A program made the translations under genes and the position numbers. Source: JADJOY01 sp046331705 [NCBI: bacterium] (GTDB lineage: Bacteria; JADJOY01). From it: 64,000 nucleotides of DNA. Location: the NCBI GenBank assembly GCA_046331705.1, contig JAXLQJ010000028.1:1-64000 (forward strand). The letters run 5' to 3'. How positions within the stretch are numbered: position 1 is the first letter of the stretch; every line of letters starts with the position of its first letter. Shown one piece after another: positions 50,883 to 58,964 of the stretch. The notes under the pieces were generated by a model. The model worked only from the letters and a program-made list of their open reading frames with translations, was not told the origin of the DNA and did no database searches.

Positions 50883-52868
50883 TCAGGCTCGTACGAACCG
50901 GCGGCGCAGCAGCTTGAGGCCGGCGAACAGGAACATCGCCGCGCCGAGCGAGCCGCCGAGGCCCGCGGATCCCGAGCCCGTCGTGCCCACCGCAGCGTCC
51001 GCCGCTTGCGGCGTCAGGCAGCCCGGCGTGGCGGCGTTGCAGTCGTCGTCGATTCCATTGCCCGGGATCTCGACGGCTCCAGGATGGACCGCGGCGTTGG
51101 CGTCGTTGCAGTCGACGGCACCGCACGCGCCGCCCTCGGTCGAGTAGCCGTCGTAGTCGCCATCGGTGCACGGAGCGCCGTTCACCTCGTAGGCGCCACG
51201 GTCGCAGACACCGGCGTTGCGTGCGTAGTGGCGCTGGTCGAAGCTCGGACACGCCGCCGCCAGGCCGGTGTTGATCGCGGGGCTGCCGGTGCCGAGGGCC
51301 TGTGTCCAGGTGGCCCCACCGTTGTTCGCGAGCGCTTGCAGGTTGAGCGACGCCGCGGAGATCGCGGCCAGGTCTCCCGAGCCTGACAGGGCGCAGGTGT
51401 TGGCCGGGCTCTCCAGGTTTCCGCCCGAGGAGGTGACGGCGACCGTGCCATCACACGCCTCGCCGGTGGTGGCACCACCCGGCACGACCGCGAGGCTCGC
51501 GGCGATGACGGTGTTGACCAACGTCGTCGAGCCGTCGGAGTTGAGCGCGCCACCGAGGACCGCGCCTGCGGTGCCGACGCCAGGGGCGCCACCGGTCACC
51601 TGGTTGTCGGCGAGCGTGGCGCTCGTGAGCGTCACCGTACCGTCGGAGTCGATCGCACCGCCGGATGCCGCACCGCCCACGCTGGCGATGAGCGAGGAGC
51701 CCGCCCCGCCGGTGGCGAGGTTCTTGGCGAACGTCGAGTTCGTGACCGCGAGCGTGGCGCCACCCGCCACGAACGCTCCCGCACCGCCGCCCGCACCGCC
51801 ATTTCCGCCGAGGTTCGAGGTGTTGCCGGTCGCGGTGTTCTCCGCCACCAGGCTCTGCGTGAGGCTGACCGTGCCGCCTCCGACGTAGAGCGCGCCGCCG
51901 CGTGCCGCGCCCCCCGTCACGCCGCGTCCCCCGGTGGTGGAGTTCCGCGCGAAGAGCGTGTCGAGAATCGTCGCGGTCGCCCCGTAAGACGCGACACCTC
52001 CGCCGGCCGAGCCGGGCGCGCCGACACCGAAGTACCCGTCTTGCCCGGAGGTGGCGGCGTTGTCCTGGATCGTCGAGTTGCGGATCGAGAGCAAACCCTG
52101 GCTGAGGATTCCGCCACCGGTGCCCGTCCCTGCGGGCTGGCCGAACATGCACGAGCACGACATCGAGCAGCAGCCGGTGCCGCCGTTTCCGCCCGCGGCG
52201 ACGTTCTGACTCACCTCGACGGTGTCGAGGGTGAGGCTGCCGGTGCTCGAGCTCAGGATCCCACCGGCGGTCGCGCTGCCGCCGCCGGCGCTCGAGTTGC
52301 CGTTGCCGCCGGTCGCGCGGTTGTCGACGACGCGCGCCCGCGTGAGCGTGAGATCGCCGTCGTTCCAGATGCCGCCCGCAGACACCGACTGATTGGTGCC
52401 GCCGGTGAGGCGCGCGCCGCTGAGGGTGAGGTCCGAGATCTCCACGAGCGCGCTCGACGCGATCTGCAAGATGCGATCGCCGAGCCCGCTGGCGCTGATC
52501 GTGGTGCTCGCGGCGCTGGCGCCGCGAATCGTGAGCGACTCGGTCACGTCCAGGTCGCCGGTGGCGCTCGCGTCCTCGCCCGCGCCGGGAATCGAGAGCG
52601 TATACGTGCCCGCCGCCAGCACGATCGTGTCCGCGCCCACGCTGCCAGCCGCGCACGCGTCCACGGCGACGTTGCCGTTCGCCGCCTGGATCGCCTCGCG
52701 CAACGTGCAGTTCCCGTTGGCACCCAGGTTGGCGTCATCGGCCGTCACGCTGACGTTGTAGACGGTTGCGCGGGCGGTGCCGGCGAGCAACAGCGCGGCG
52801 CCGAGCACCGCGGAGAAGCGCGGCACGATTCGGCGAGCGGTGATCGGATGCGCACTGCAACGATGCAT
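50883..52868 (-). CDS. CSLREP beta-helix protein with MopE-type metal-binding motif and C-terminal anchor
   Basis: 661 residues from the ATG at 52868, preceded by AGGGGGA (complement of 52872-52878). The signal peptide ends near AGTARA. A CSLREP motif (NGNCTLREAIQAANGN) starts a Gly-rich right-handed beta-helix with rungs such as LTLTRARVVDNRATGG and LAVTNSTFAKNLATGG. An unusual CCSMSCSCM cluster interrupts one turn. The end has CDRGAYE, then a MopE-type repeat (CTDGDYDGYS...DCNDANAAVHPGA...NGIDDDCN), known from the copper-binding surface protein MopE and called a putative metal-binding motif. A Ser/Gly linker, helix (LGAAMFLFAGLKLL) and RRRFVRA close it. Surface display is inferred. Metal could be Cu or Ca. 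Confidence 0.82.
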   Translation of the reverse strand: MHRCSAHPITARRIVPRFSAVLGAALLLAGTARATVYNVSVTADDANLGANGNCTLREAIQAANGNVAVDACAAGSVGADTIVLAAGTYTLSIPGAGEDASATGDLDVTESLTIRGASAASTTISASGLGDRILQIASSALVEISDLTLSGARLTGGTNQSVSAGGIWNDGDLTLTRARVVDNRATGGNGNSSAGGGSATAGGILSSSTGSLTLDTVEVSQNVAAGGNGGTGCCSMSCSCMFGQPAGTGTGGGILSQGLLSIRNSTIQDNAATSGQDGYFGVGAPGSAGGGVASYGATATILDTLFARNSTTGGRGVTGGAARGGALYVGGGTVSLTQSLVAENTATGNTSNLGGNGGAGGGAGAFVAGGATLAVTNSTFAKNLATGGAGSSLIASVGGAASGGAIDSDGTVTLTSATLADNQVTGGAPGVGTAGAVLGGALNSDGSTTLVNTVIAASLAVVPGGATTGEACDGTVAVTSSGGNLESPANTCALSGSGDLAAISAASLNLQALANNGGATWTQALGTGSPAINTGLAAACPSFDQRHYARNAGVCDRGAYEVNGAPCTDGDYDGYSTEGGACGAVDCNDANAAVHPGAVEIPGNGIDDDCNAATPGCLTPQAADAAVGTTGSGSAGLGGSLGAAMFLFAGLKLLRRRFVRA

Positions 52869-52887
52869 GGGTCCCCCTGGATCGACG

Positions 52888-52925
52888 CGGGTCGACACCC
52901 GCCGTTGGCGCGATCCCTCACTCTA
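52888..52925 (-). promoter_or_regulatory. leader hairpin and -10-like element before the MopE-motif gene
   Basis: A -10-like TAGAGT on the - strand (complement of 52920-52925) is followed by a perfect GCGGGT/ACCCGC hairpin (52888-52903, 4-base loop) and then the ribosome site. No -35 was found, so promoter use is uncertain; the hairpin would lie in the untranslated leader. Confidence 0.3.
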
Positions 52926-53002
52926 CCGACGTCGCGCCAGGCGCGCCACGGAACGGGAAACGGATGCGCGCGGCCCGCGGAACAACCTGGGTGAGGCCAG
53001 CC

Positions 53003-54748
53003 TCAGCGGCCGCGCTCGCCCAGCCAGCTGGCGAGGTCGACGCGGAAGATGCCCTCCTGGCTGCCCGCCCACAGCACGTCGTCGACCGGATCGAGCATCA
53101 GCGATTGCGCCTTCTTGCCGATGGGAATGCGCTTCACGATCCGCGTGGGATCGCCGTACTCGAACGCCCAGAGCTCACCCGGCAAGAACGCCAGCGCGTA
53201 GAAGAGCTCGCGCTTGGGGTCGAAGAGCAGGTTCCGCGAGTTGAGCGGCCCGCGGAACGAGCGCACCGGCCTGAGCGGTGCCAGCGAGTACTCGTAGAAA
53301 CGATCCGAGAAGAAGCTCGCGGCGACCAGCGTGCGCTTGCCGGGGATGGTGATGAAGTCGAGCCCGCCCTCGGGCAACACTTGCTTGTCCACGACCGTCA
53401 GCGTCGCGGGATCCACCTCGAGAAGCAGGAACCGATCGTGGCGATCGGTCATGCCCAGCTCGGCGTAGAGGTGCCCCGTGGTGGGATCGTGAAGGACCTT
53501 GAGCAATCCGCTGCGGAAGCGCGTGAGCCCGAGATCGCGCATCGAGAGCTGGCGCACGAACGCCTGGGTGTCGCGCTCGTACTCGGCGAGGATCGGCAGC
53601 TCGTGGAAGGTGATGAAGATCCGCTCGGGAGTGACCGCGAACGACCACGGCGCGATCCGCCCCTGCTCGAGCACGTTCACCTGCCGCACGATGCGCAGCG
53701 GGTCGCCCTCGAAGACCAGGAAGTTCCCCTTGTCCCAGTCCATGCTGAGGATCTCGTCCTGCGCGGGGTTCGACCACAGGTAGCGCGCCAGCCCCGGGAA
53801 CTCGAGGACGCGCGCCTCGTGGGTCGCGAGGTCCACGCGCACCAGGCCCGAGCTCGGGCCGTAGCACGTGAACAGGAAGCGGCGATCGTGTGAGAGCACG
53901 AACTCGCGCATGTACTGCAGATCGAAGTCCGGCGCGGCACCGGGACGCGGATAGACGTGGGTGATGGCGGGATCGTCGACCTTCGGATGCGCGGCACTGC
54001 CCCACGGCAGGAAGCCCACGTAGATCCACAGGATCTGCGACGAGAGCGCGGTCGCGAAGGTGGCCCGCATCGCCCAGCGCAGGTAGCCGAGCGGGATGGC
54101 GATCGCGCCGATCACGAGCGGCACCACGAACGCGATGACGTAGGCCTTCATCTTGCTCGAGCCGAGCTCGAACACGATGAACCAACCGCTCAGCCCGGCC
54201 CAGCCGAGCAGCACCGCGCAGGCCAGCGCGGCCATCCCCCGCGAGCGTCGCGCCAGCGCGAGCGCTAGCAGCGCGGTGACCGCCAGCGTCGCCACCAGCC
54301 CGCCTGGCGCGATGCGAGCCATCAGCAGCAAGTTGAGGGCGATCTTGTGCCACTCGAGCGGGATCCACACGTTCGTGTAGCCCTTGGTGACGCGGCTCAG
54401 CACCAAGAGCGCGGGACCGCTCAGGATGGCGGCGATCCCGAGCAGCTGATCGATCCACGTCTCACGCGAGATCGCCCCCAGCCGACCGTGCGTGACGTAG
54501 AAGTGGCCCATCAGCACGGCGATCGCGCCCAGGAACACGGCCGCGCCGAGCGGTCGCGAGACGACGCCGTCGATGCCGAGCAGCGCGTATTCCACGCCTT
54601 TGTAGGCCAGCACCACGAAGAGCGCCGCGTCGCTCGCGAGCATCGCCGCCGACGACACGCGCGAACGCCGCGGCAGCGCCGCGCAGCCACCCGATGCGGC
54701 AGACGCGCCAGTCTGGGGTCGCGTCTCTTGCTCGTGCTGCGAGCTCAT
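53003..54748 (-). CDS. membrane-anchored beta-propeller protein (paralogue 8)
   Basis: 581 residues from the ATG at 54748, which overlaps the upstream cytochrome stop (ATGA). About seven membrane helices (35-255) precede a propeller from about 265. Strands include FVLSHDRRFLFTCYGP, PAQDEILSMDWDKGNFLVFEGDP, LLFDPKRELFYALAFLPGELWAFEYGDP and the closing LMLDPVDDVLWAGSQEGIFRVDL. No Cys after the last helix and none in the closing blade, in line with paralogues 3 and 5. Third gene of the unit propeller > cytochrome > propeller. Role inferred as partner of the coupled cytochrome. Confidence 0.72.
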   Translation of the reverse strand: MSSQHEQETRPQTGASAASGGCAALPRRSRVSSAAMLASDAALFVVLAYKGVEYALLGIDGVVSRPLGAAVFLGAIAVLMGHFYVTHGRLGAISRETWIDQLLGIAAILSGPALLVLSRVTKGYTNVWIPLEWHKIALNLLLMARIAPGGLVATLAVTALLALALARRSRGMAALACAVLLGWAGLSGWFIVFELGSSKMKAYVIAFVVPLVIGAIAIPLGYLRWAMRATFATALSSQILWIYVGFLPWGSAAHPKVDDPAITHVYPRPGAAPDFDLQYMREFVLSHDRRFLFTCYGPSSGLVRVDLATHEARVLEFPGLARYLWSNPAQDEILSMDWDKGNFLVFEGDPLRIVRQVNVLEQGRIAPWSFAVTPERIFITFHELPILAEYERDTQAFVRQLSMRDLGLTRFRSGLLKVLHDPTTGHLYAELGMTDRHDRFLLLEVDPATLTVVDKQVLPEGGLDFITIPGKRTLVAASFFSDRFYEYSLAPLRPVRSFRGPLNSRNLLFDPKRELFYALAFLPGELWAFEYGDPTRIVKRIPIGKKAQSLMLDPVDDVLWAGSQEGIFRVDLASWLGERGR

Positions 54749-57174
54749 CCCGTCTCTCCACCCACGGCGAACGCGAGTCGCTCGGCGCGCTGGGCCGCCA
54801 CCAAGACCGGCACCGGTCGCATCCCGCCCTCCGCCTGCCAATGCGAGGCATCCGTCTTGCGGTAGAGCCACCGCACCGAGACCTCGAGCACGCCGAGCGG
54901 GCTCGGCGCATCCCACTCGAACTCCTCGGTCTGCGAATCGCCGGGCAGGATCACCCGCGCGCCCGACGACGACGTGCCGTGCCAGAGCGCAGGCGCGCGC
55001 TGCGGCGACGGCCCCGTCGCGGCGCCCGGCGCCCGCACCACCGTCCCCAATCGATGGGCGTCGTCTCCGAGGCGACCCGCGTCGTCGAGCAATCCGCTCG
55101 CGAAGACCGTCCGGCCATCCTCGTCACGCACCCGTACCTCGAGCCACGCCTCCAGTCGATCGATCGAGCCCGCCGGGAACGGATGCGTCATCCAGGGGTT
55201 CGACGTGGTCACCGCGAGACGCGCCCGACCCGGCACAGGCGCGCTCAGCGCCAACGCGATCGGCAAGCACGGTTCGCGCAAGGCCTCCGCCGGAAGCGGC
55301 GTCTCGGCCTCGCCCGGGACGTCGCGCGGGCGCGGCGCGCTCGCCACACACGCGCCGAGCGCCCACGCCGATTGCGCGGACGCGAGCGCCTCGTCGCCCA
55401 CGCGCACCGCCGCCGCCAGGTTCGCGCCGGGAAAGAGATGGCTCTTGTGCGCGCCCGCGCCGCCCAGCGCCGTCGCCGCGGGCATGTGGCAATCGACGCA
55501 GCGGATCCCCGCGACCAGCACGCGGATCTGCAGGTGATGGCAGGTCTGGCAGACGCGATCCTCGGCGAGCACCGCCGGCGAGAAGGCGCGCCCGTGCGCG
55601 GCCCCGTTGAGGCCGATCGTGTAGCGGTCGAAGGCGCCCAGCCCGCGCCGCTCTCGCACCGCGTCGCGGTACGGTCCGAGCAGACCACCCGTCAAGCTCA
55701 CGGTGTAGCTCGACTCCCACGGTGGATCGACGGCGACGTCGGCGATGCGGTGGCAGAGCACGCAATCGATCGCGTCGGCGCGCGCGTCGCTCCGTGGCGC
55801 CGCGAGCTCGCCCGCGGGCGCGCTCGGCGCATGACAGGCGACACACCCCGGCGACGTCGCGAGCGGCGATTCCTCTCGCGGTGCTGCCAGCGCATGCGCC
55901 CCTGAGCCGTGCAACGAGCGATGGGACTCCGCGACGATCTCCGCGTGGCAGCCACCCTCCCCGGCGCACGAGCCCGAGAGCTGGAGCCAGCGATCGGCGG
56001 CGGCGCGCGCGAGCGGCGGCTCGGCTGCTTCCGCCGCGCCACGTCCAACGCTGGCGACGACCGTGATGTCGCCCGGGCCGGCCGGCAACCAGGACTCGCC
56101 GAGCACCAAGGCCACCAACGCGCCGACCGCGATCGCCGCGCCGCGCCACGCGCCCGCGAACGCGCCCGACCCGCCGCTTCCCGCGGCGCGGCCGACGAGC
56201 GCGGCCGACCCGATCGCGACCAGACCCCACACCGTGTGCACGTTGTAGAGGTGTCGATCGTGCTCGCGGCTGATGCGCAGGATCACCAGCCACGCCATGC
56301 TCACGACCACCAGCAACGGCGCCGTCCACACCACCAATCCGAGCGCGCTCCTGCGCACCTCCGGGGCCGGGCCGCGCTTGAGCAGCCCGCGCGCCACGAA
56401 CACCGCGCCCACCACCAGCACCGGCAGCGAGATCCGCCCATCGACGGCGTCGCGGGGCAGGCTGGTGCTCACCATGACCGCCTTGCGCACCGGAACCAGC
56501 GCGAACAGGATCGACAAGCCGATCCACAGCGACAGCGGCATGCGCGCCGCTTCCATCCGCAGCCGCCGACCGAGGCTCAGGAAGAGCTGCCACAGCACGA
56601 TGCAAGCGGCGGTGACCCAGCCGACGAGACCGATCAGCGTGCCCGTGAGCGTTCGAGACGCGAACGGCTCGAGGTCGTGACGTCCGGTCGCGGGAATCAG
56701 GATCACCAGCCCCAGGGCCGCCGCCGCGAGCCACGCCGCGATCGCGACCAGCCCGGCGAGCGACGCGACGCGTGCTCGCTTGTCGCGAAACGTCGACGCC
56801 AACCCACGCGCGAGCAGCGACGCGCCCACCACCGCCGCCGGCAAGACCACGCGGCCGTCCACCCAGTCGGATTGGTCGGTCGCCAGCCGATCGAGCACCC
56901 ACGCCCGCGCGGGAGCGATCGCGGCGAGGATCATGAGCCCGAGCCCCGCGGCGGCCTCGACGCGCGAGCCCTCGCCGTCCACGCGGCGAAACACCAGGCG
57001 CAAGACCAGCGCGAACGCGAGGAATCCCAGCAGCGGGTGCAGGACGAGGTTCCAGCGAAAGACGAAGCCCGCACCGGAGACGAGATTGACCAAGCCCGAG
57101 GCCATCGCCAGCGCGACAGCGATCGCGAGGCGGGCGCGCGCCGGTTCGGATCCGGACGGCGCGCGCGGGTCCAT
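54745..57174 (-). CDS. multihaem membrane cytochrome c with C-terminal beta-sandwich (largest member)
   Basis: 809 residues. A long N-terminal region (15-375) has about ten membrane helices, more than its relatives, and looks like two repeats of a five-helix unit: FRRVDGE...VDGRVVLPAAVVGASLLARGL in the first half resembles VDGRISLPVLVVGAVFVARGL in the second. Haem sites: C403-AGEGG-C409-H410 (CX5CH), then C444, C471, C542 and C559 as CXXCH. The beta-sandwich has HPFPAG, WLEV and FASGLLD. The last 120 residues are more divergent. It lies between two propeller genes: 144 bp after the upstream one and overlapping the downstream one by 4 bp. Confidence 0.8.
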   Translation of the reverse strand: MDPRAPSGSEPARARLAIAVALAMASGLVNLVSGAGFVFRWNLVLHPLLGFLAFALVLRLVFRRVDGEGSRVEAAAGLGLMILAAIAPARAWVLDRLATDQSDWVDGRVVLPAAVVGASLLARGLASTFRDKRARVASLAGLVAIAAWLAAAALGLVILIPATGRHDLEPFASRTLTGTLIGLVGWVTAACIVLWQLFLSLGRRLRMEAARMPLSLWIGLSILFALVPVRKAVMVSTSLPRDAVDGRISLPVLVVGAVFVARGLLKRGPAPEVRRSALGLVVWTAPLLVVVSMAWLVILRISREHDRHLYNVHTVWGLVAIGSAALVGRAAGSGGSGAFAGAWRGAAIAVGALVALVLGESWLPAGPGDITVVASVGRGAAEAAEPPLARAAADRWLQLSGSCAGEGGCHAEIVAESHRSLHGSGAHALAAPREESPLATSPGCVACHAPSAPAGELAAPRSDARADAIDCVLCHRIADVAVDPPWESSYTVSLTGGLLGPYRDAVRERRGLGAFDRYTIGLNGAAHGRAFSPAVLAEDRVCQTCHHLQIRVLVAGIRCVDCHMPAATALGGAGAHKSHLFPGANLAAAVRVGDEALASAQSAWALGACVASAPRPRDVPGEAETPLPAEALREPCLPIALALSAPVPGRARLAVTTSNPWMTHPFPAGSIDRLEAWLEVRVRDEDGRTVFASGLLDDAGRLGDDAHRLGTVVRAPGAATGPSPQRAPALWHGTSSSGARVILPGDSQTEEFEWDAPSPLGVLEVSVRWLYRKTDASHWQAEGGMRPVPVLVAAQRAERLAFAVGGETG

Positions 57175-57318
57175 GCCGGGTGGGTGCGCGGGCGGTATCG
57201 GGTCCGATGGTGGCCGCGGACGTGGTCCGGAACGAAGCCCAGGAGCCGCCGCCGAGGGCGACAGAATCCCACATGCCTCGCGACGCCGGCCAGCCGAATC
57301 CGCGGGCGCAGCGCGCGC

Positions 57319-58884
57319 TCACGGAGAAGGAACGACGCCGGGCACGGCGGCCAGATCCCAGACGAAGACTCCGCAGCCGCTCGCGGCGAGCACCTCGTGG
57401 CGAACGCGATCCGCTACGACGTTGCGCAGCAGCCAGCCGAGCCGCGCGCTCGCCACCGGCGCGAGATCGGCGAGCGAGTAGAGCGCGAGCGTACCCGTGT
57501 ACGAACCGACGGCGACCACCCCAGCGCCGGGGTCCAGATCCACGTCCGCCAACCCGCTCGCCTCGAGCGTCACGTACGCGACTGGCGCGAGCGTGGCGGT
57601 GTCGATGCGCACCAGCCGTCGCCGCAGCGGGTCGGCGACGAACGCCGCGTGCTCTCCTTCGTCGAGCCGCACGCCGATCAGCGCCGAGCCGTAGCTCGCG
57701 GCGCTCGCGACGAGCATCTCGGTGTCGACGACCCGCAATCCCGGCGCCGCCGTGGACGTGGAATAGAGCGTGCGACCGTCGGCGCTCACGTCGAGGTACT
57801 GGAACGGCACGTCCAGCGCCGGATCGGTGCTGCGACGCGCGACCGCGGGCGAGGGTCCGCGCAGCTCGAGGATGCCTTTCTCCGTCGCGGCGGAGAGAAG
57901 CACCCAGACGCGGTCGCTCGTGGGATCGGCCCGGATCGCATTGGGCTCGCCGCCGAGCGGTATCACCGTGGGCGCGCCGAAGCGCCCTCCTTCGACGACC
58001 ACGTCCAGCACGGCATCGGCGGAGCCGAGCACCAGCGCAAGCACCTCGTCGTGGCGCACCGCCATCCGCTCGGGAAAGAGCGGCGGCGCGGGAAGCGGCG
58101 CGAACGCCTCGGCGAGCTCGAGCACGTCCTCGACAATTCCGGTCTCGCGATCCACCAGCACCAGCGCCCCGTACGAGCGCGCGTCCGCCTTCACCGACAC
58201 CACCAGATCCTCGCCGACGACCTGCACGTCGTACGGTCGCCCGGTGGCGAGGCCGGTCGCGGCGCGCAGCGATTCGGTGGACACCACCCGTCGCAACCCG
58301 CTCGCGACGAGCGGCGCGGCACAGGTCGAAGCCGGCGGTCCCAGCTTGAACCCGTAGAACGTCGCCACACCGAGGGCCGGCAACACCACCGCGAGGCTCG
58401 TGAAACGCGTGGCCCACGAGGCACGCCGCGGCAGCACGAGGATCGTCAGCGCGAGCGCGAGCGTCGTCGCCACGGTTGCCCGCGGGAAGAGGCCGTACGC
58501 GGACGCGAGGTGCGCGAGCACGCGCGGGCCGGTCTCGCCCGTCGCGTACTCGACGATCCTTCGCACTGGCCCGAATCGCTCGCCGCCCACCGCGCCGGCC
58601 GAGGGAAAGAGGGCGTGGCTCGCGACGTACGCGAGCAGCCAGAACGCGCACGCGAACGCCTGCCGATGGCGGTGCACCCCGCGTGCGAGCCGCGCATAGA
58701 CGAGCCCGGTGACGAGGCCGAGAGCGCCGCCGATCACCAGGTGACCGAAGCCGCCGACGTCGGGCGGCTCCCACGCCGCCGACAGGGTCATCGCCGCGAG
58801 CGCGCCGAGGGCGCCCGCCAGCGACGCCGAAGCCCGCGAGCGCGCGACGGTCGCGCCGATTGGATCGGTTGGGAAGCGGCGCAA
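57319..58884 (-). CDS. membrane-anchored beta-propeller protein (paralogue 9)
   Basis: 521 residues from a TTG at 58884 without a clear ribosome site; an ATG at 58791 would remove the first 31 residues and part of the first helix. About five membrane helices (20-180), then PASTCAAPL with the juxtamembrane Cys, then a propeller. Strands: IRADPTSDRVWVLLS, LDVSADGRTLYSTSTA, AAFVADPLRRRLVRIDTATL and VDLDPGAGVVAVGSYTGTLALYSL. It closes with HEVLAASGCGVFVWDL, again with Cys. It heads the unit of two propellers and one cytochrome. The sequence between its stop and the cytochrome start shows no gene. Confidence 0.7.
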   Translation of the reverse strand: MRRFPTDPIGATVARSRASASLAGALGALAAMTLSAAWEPPDVGGFGHLVIGGALGLVTGLVYARLARGVHRHRQAFACAFWLLAYVASHALFPSAGAVGGERFGPVRRIVEYATGETGPRVLAHLASAYGLFPRATVATTLALALTILVLPRRASWATRFTSLAVVLPALGVATFYGFKLGPPASTCAAPLVASGLRRVVSTESLRAATGLATGRPYDVQVVGEDLVVSVKADARSYGALVLVDRETGIVEDVLELAEAFAPLPAPPLFPERMAVRHDEVLALVLGSADAVLDVVVEGGRFGAPTVIPLGGEPNAIRADPTSDRVWVLLSAATEKGILELRGPSPAVARRSTDPALDVPFQYLDVSADGRTLYSTSTAAPGLRVVDTEMLVASAASYGSALIGVRLDEGEHAAFVADPLRRRLVRIDTATLAPVAYVTLEASGLADVDLDPGAGVVAVGSYTGTLALYSLADLAPVASARLGWLLRNVVADRVRHEVLAASGCGVFVWDLAAVPGVVPSP

Positions 58885-58964
58885 ACGACGGGAACGGTGG
58901 ACACGAAGGCGCGGGTGCAGGAATCTAGCGAGGCGTCGAAAAGCGAGTCAATCGAGCCCCCGAG

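Noticed and set aside
55124-58774. Open reading frame of over 1,200 codons on the - strand
   Set aside because: Overlaps two well-supported genes in another frame, is Arg/Ala/Gly-rich with no hydrophobic pattern or motif; a consequence of high GC.
4409-58884. Membrane propeller proteins as PQQ-dependent dehydrogenases
   Set aside because: They lack the W-docking motifs and catalytic Asp/Glu pattern of PQQ enzymes; blades are of the YncE/NHL type.
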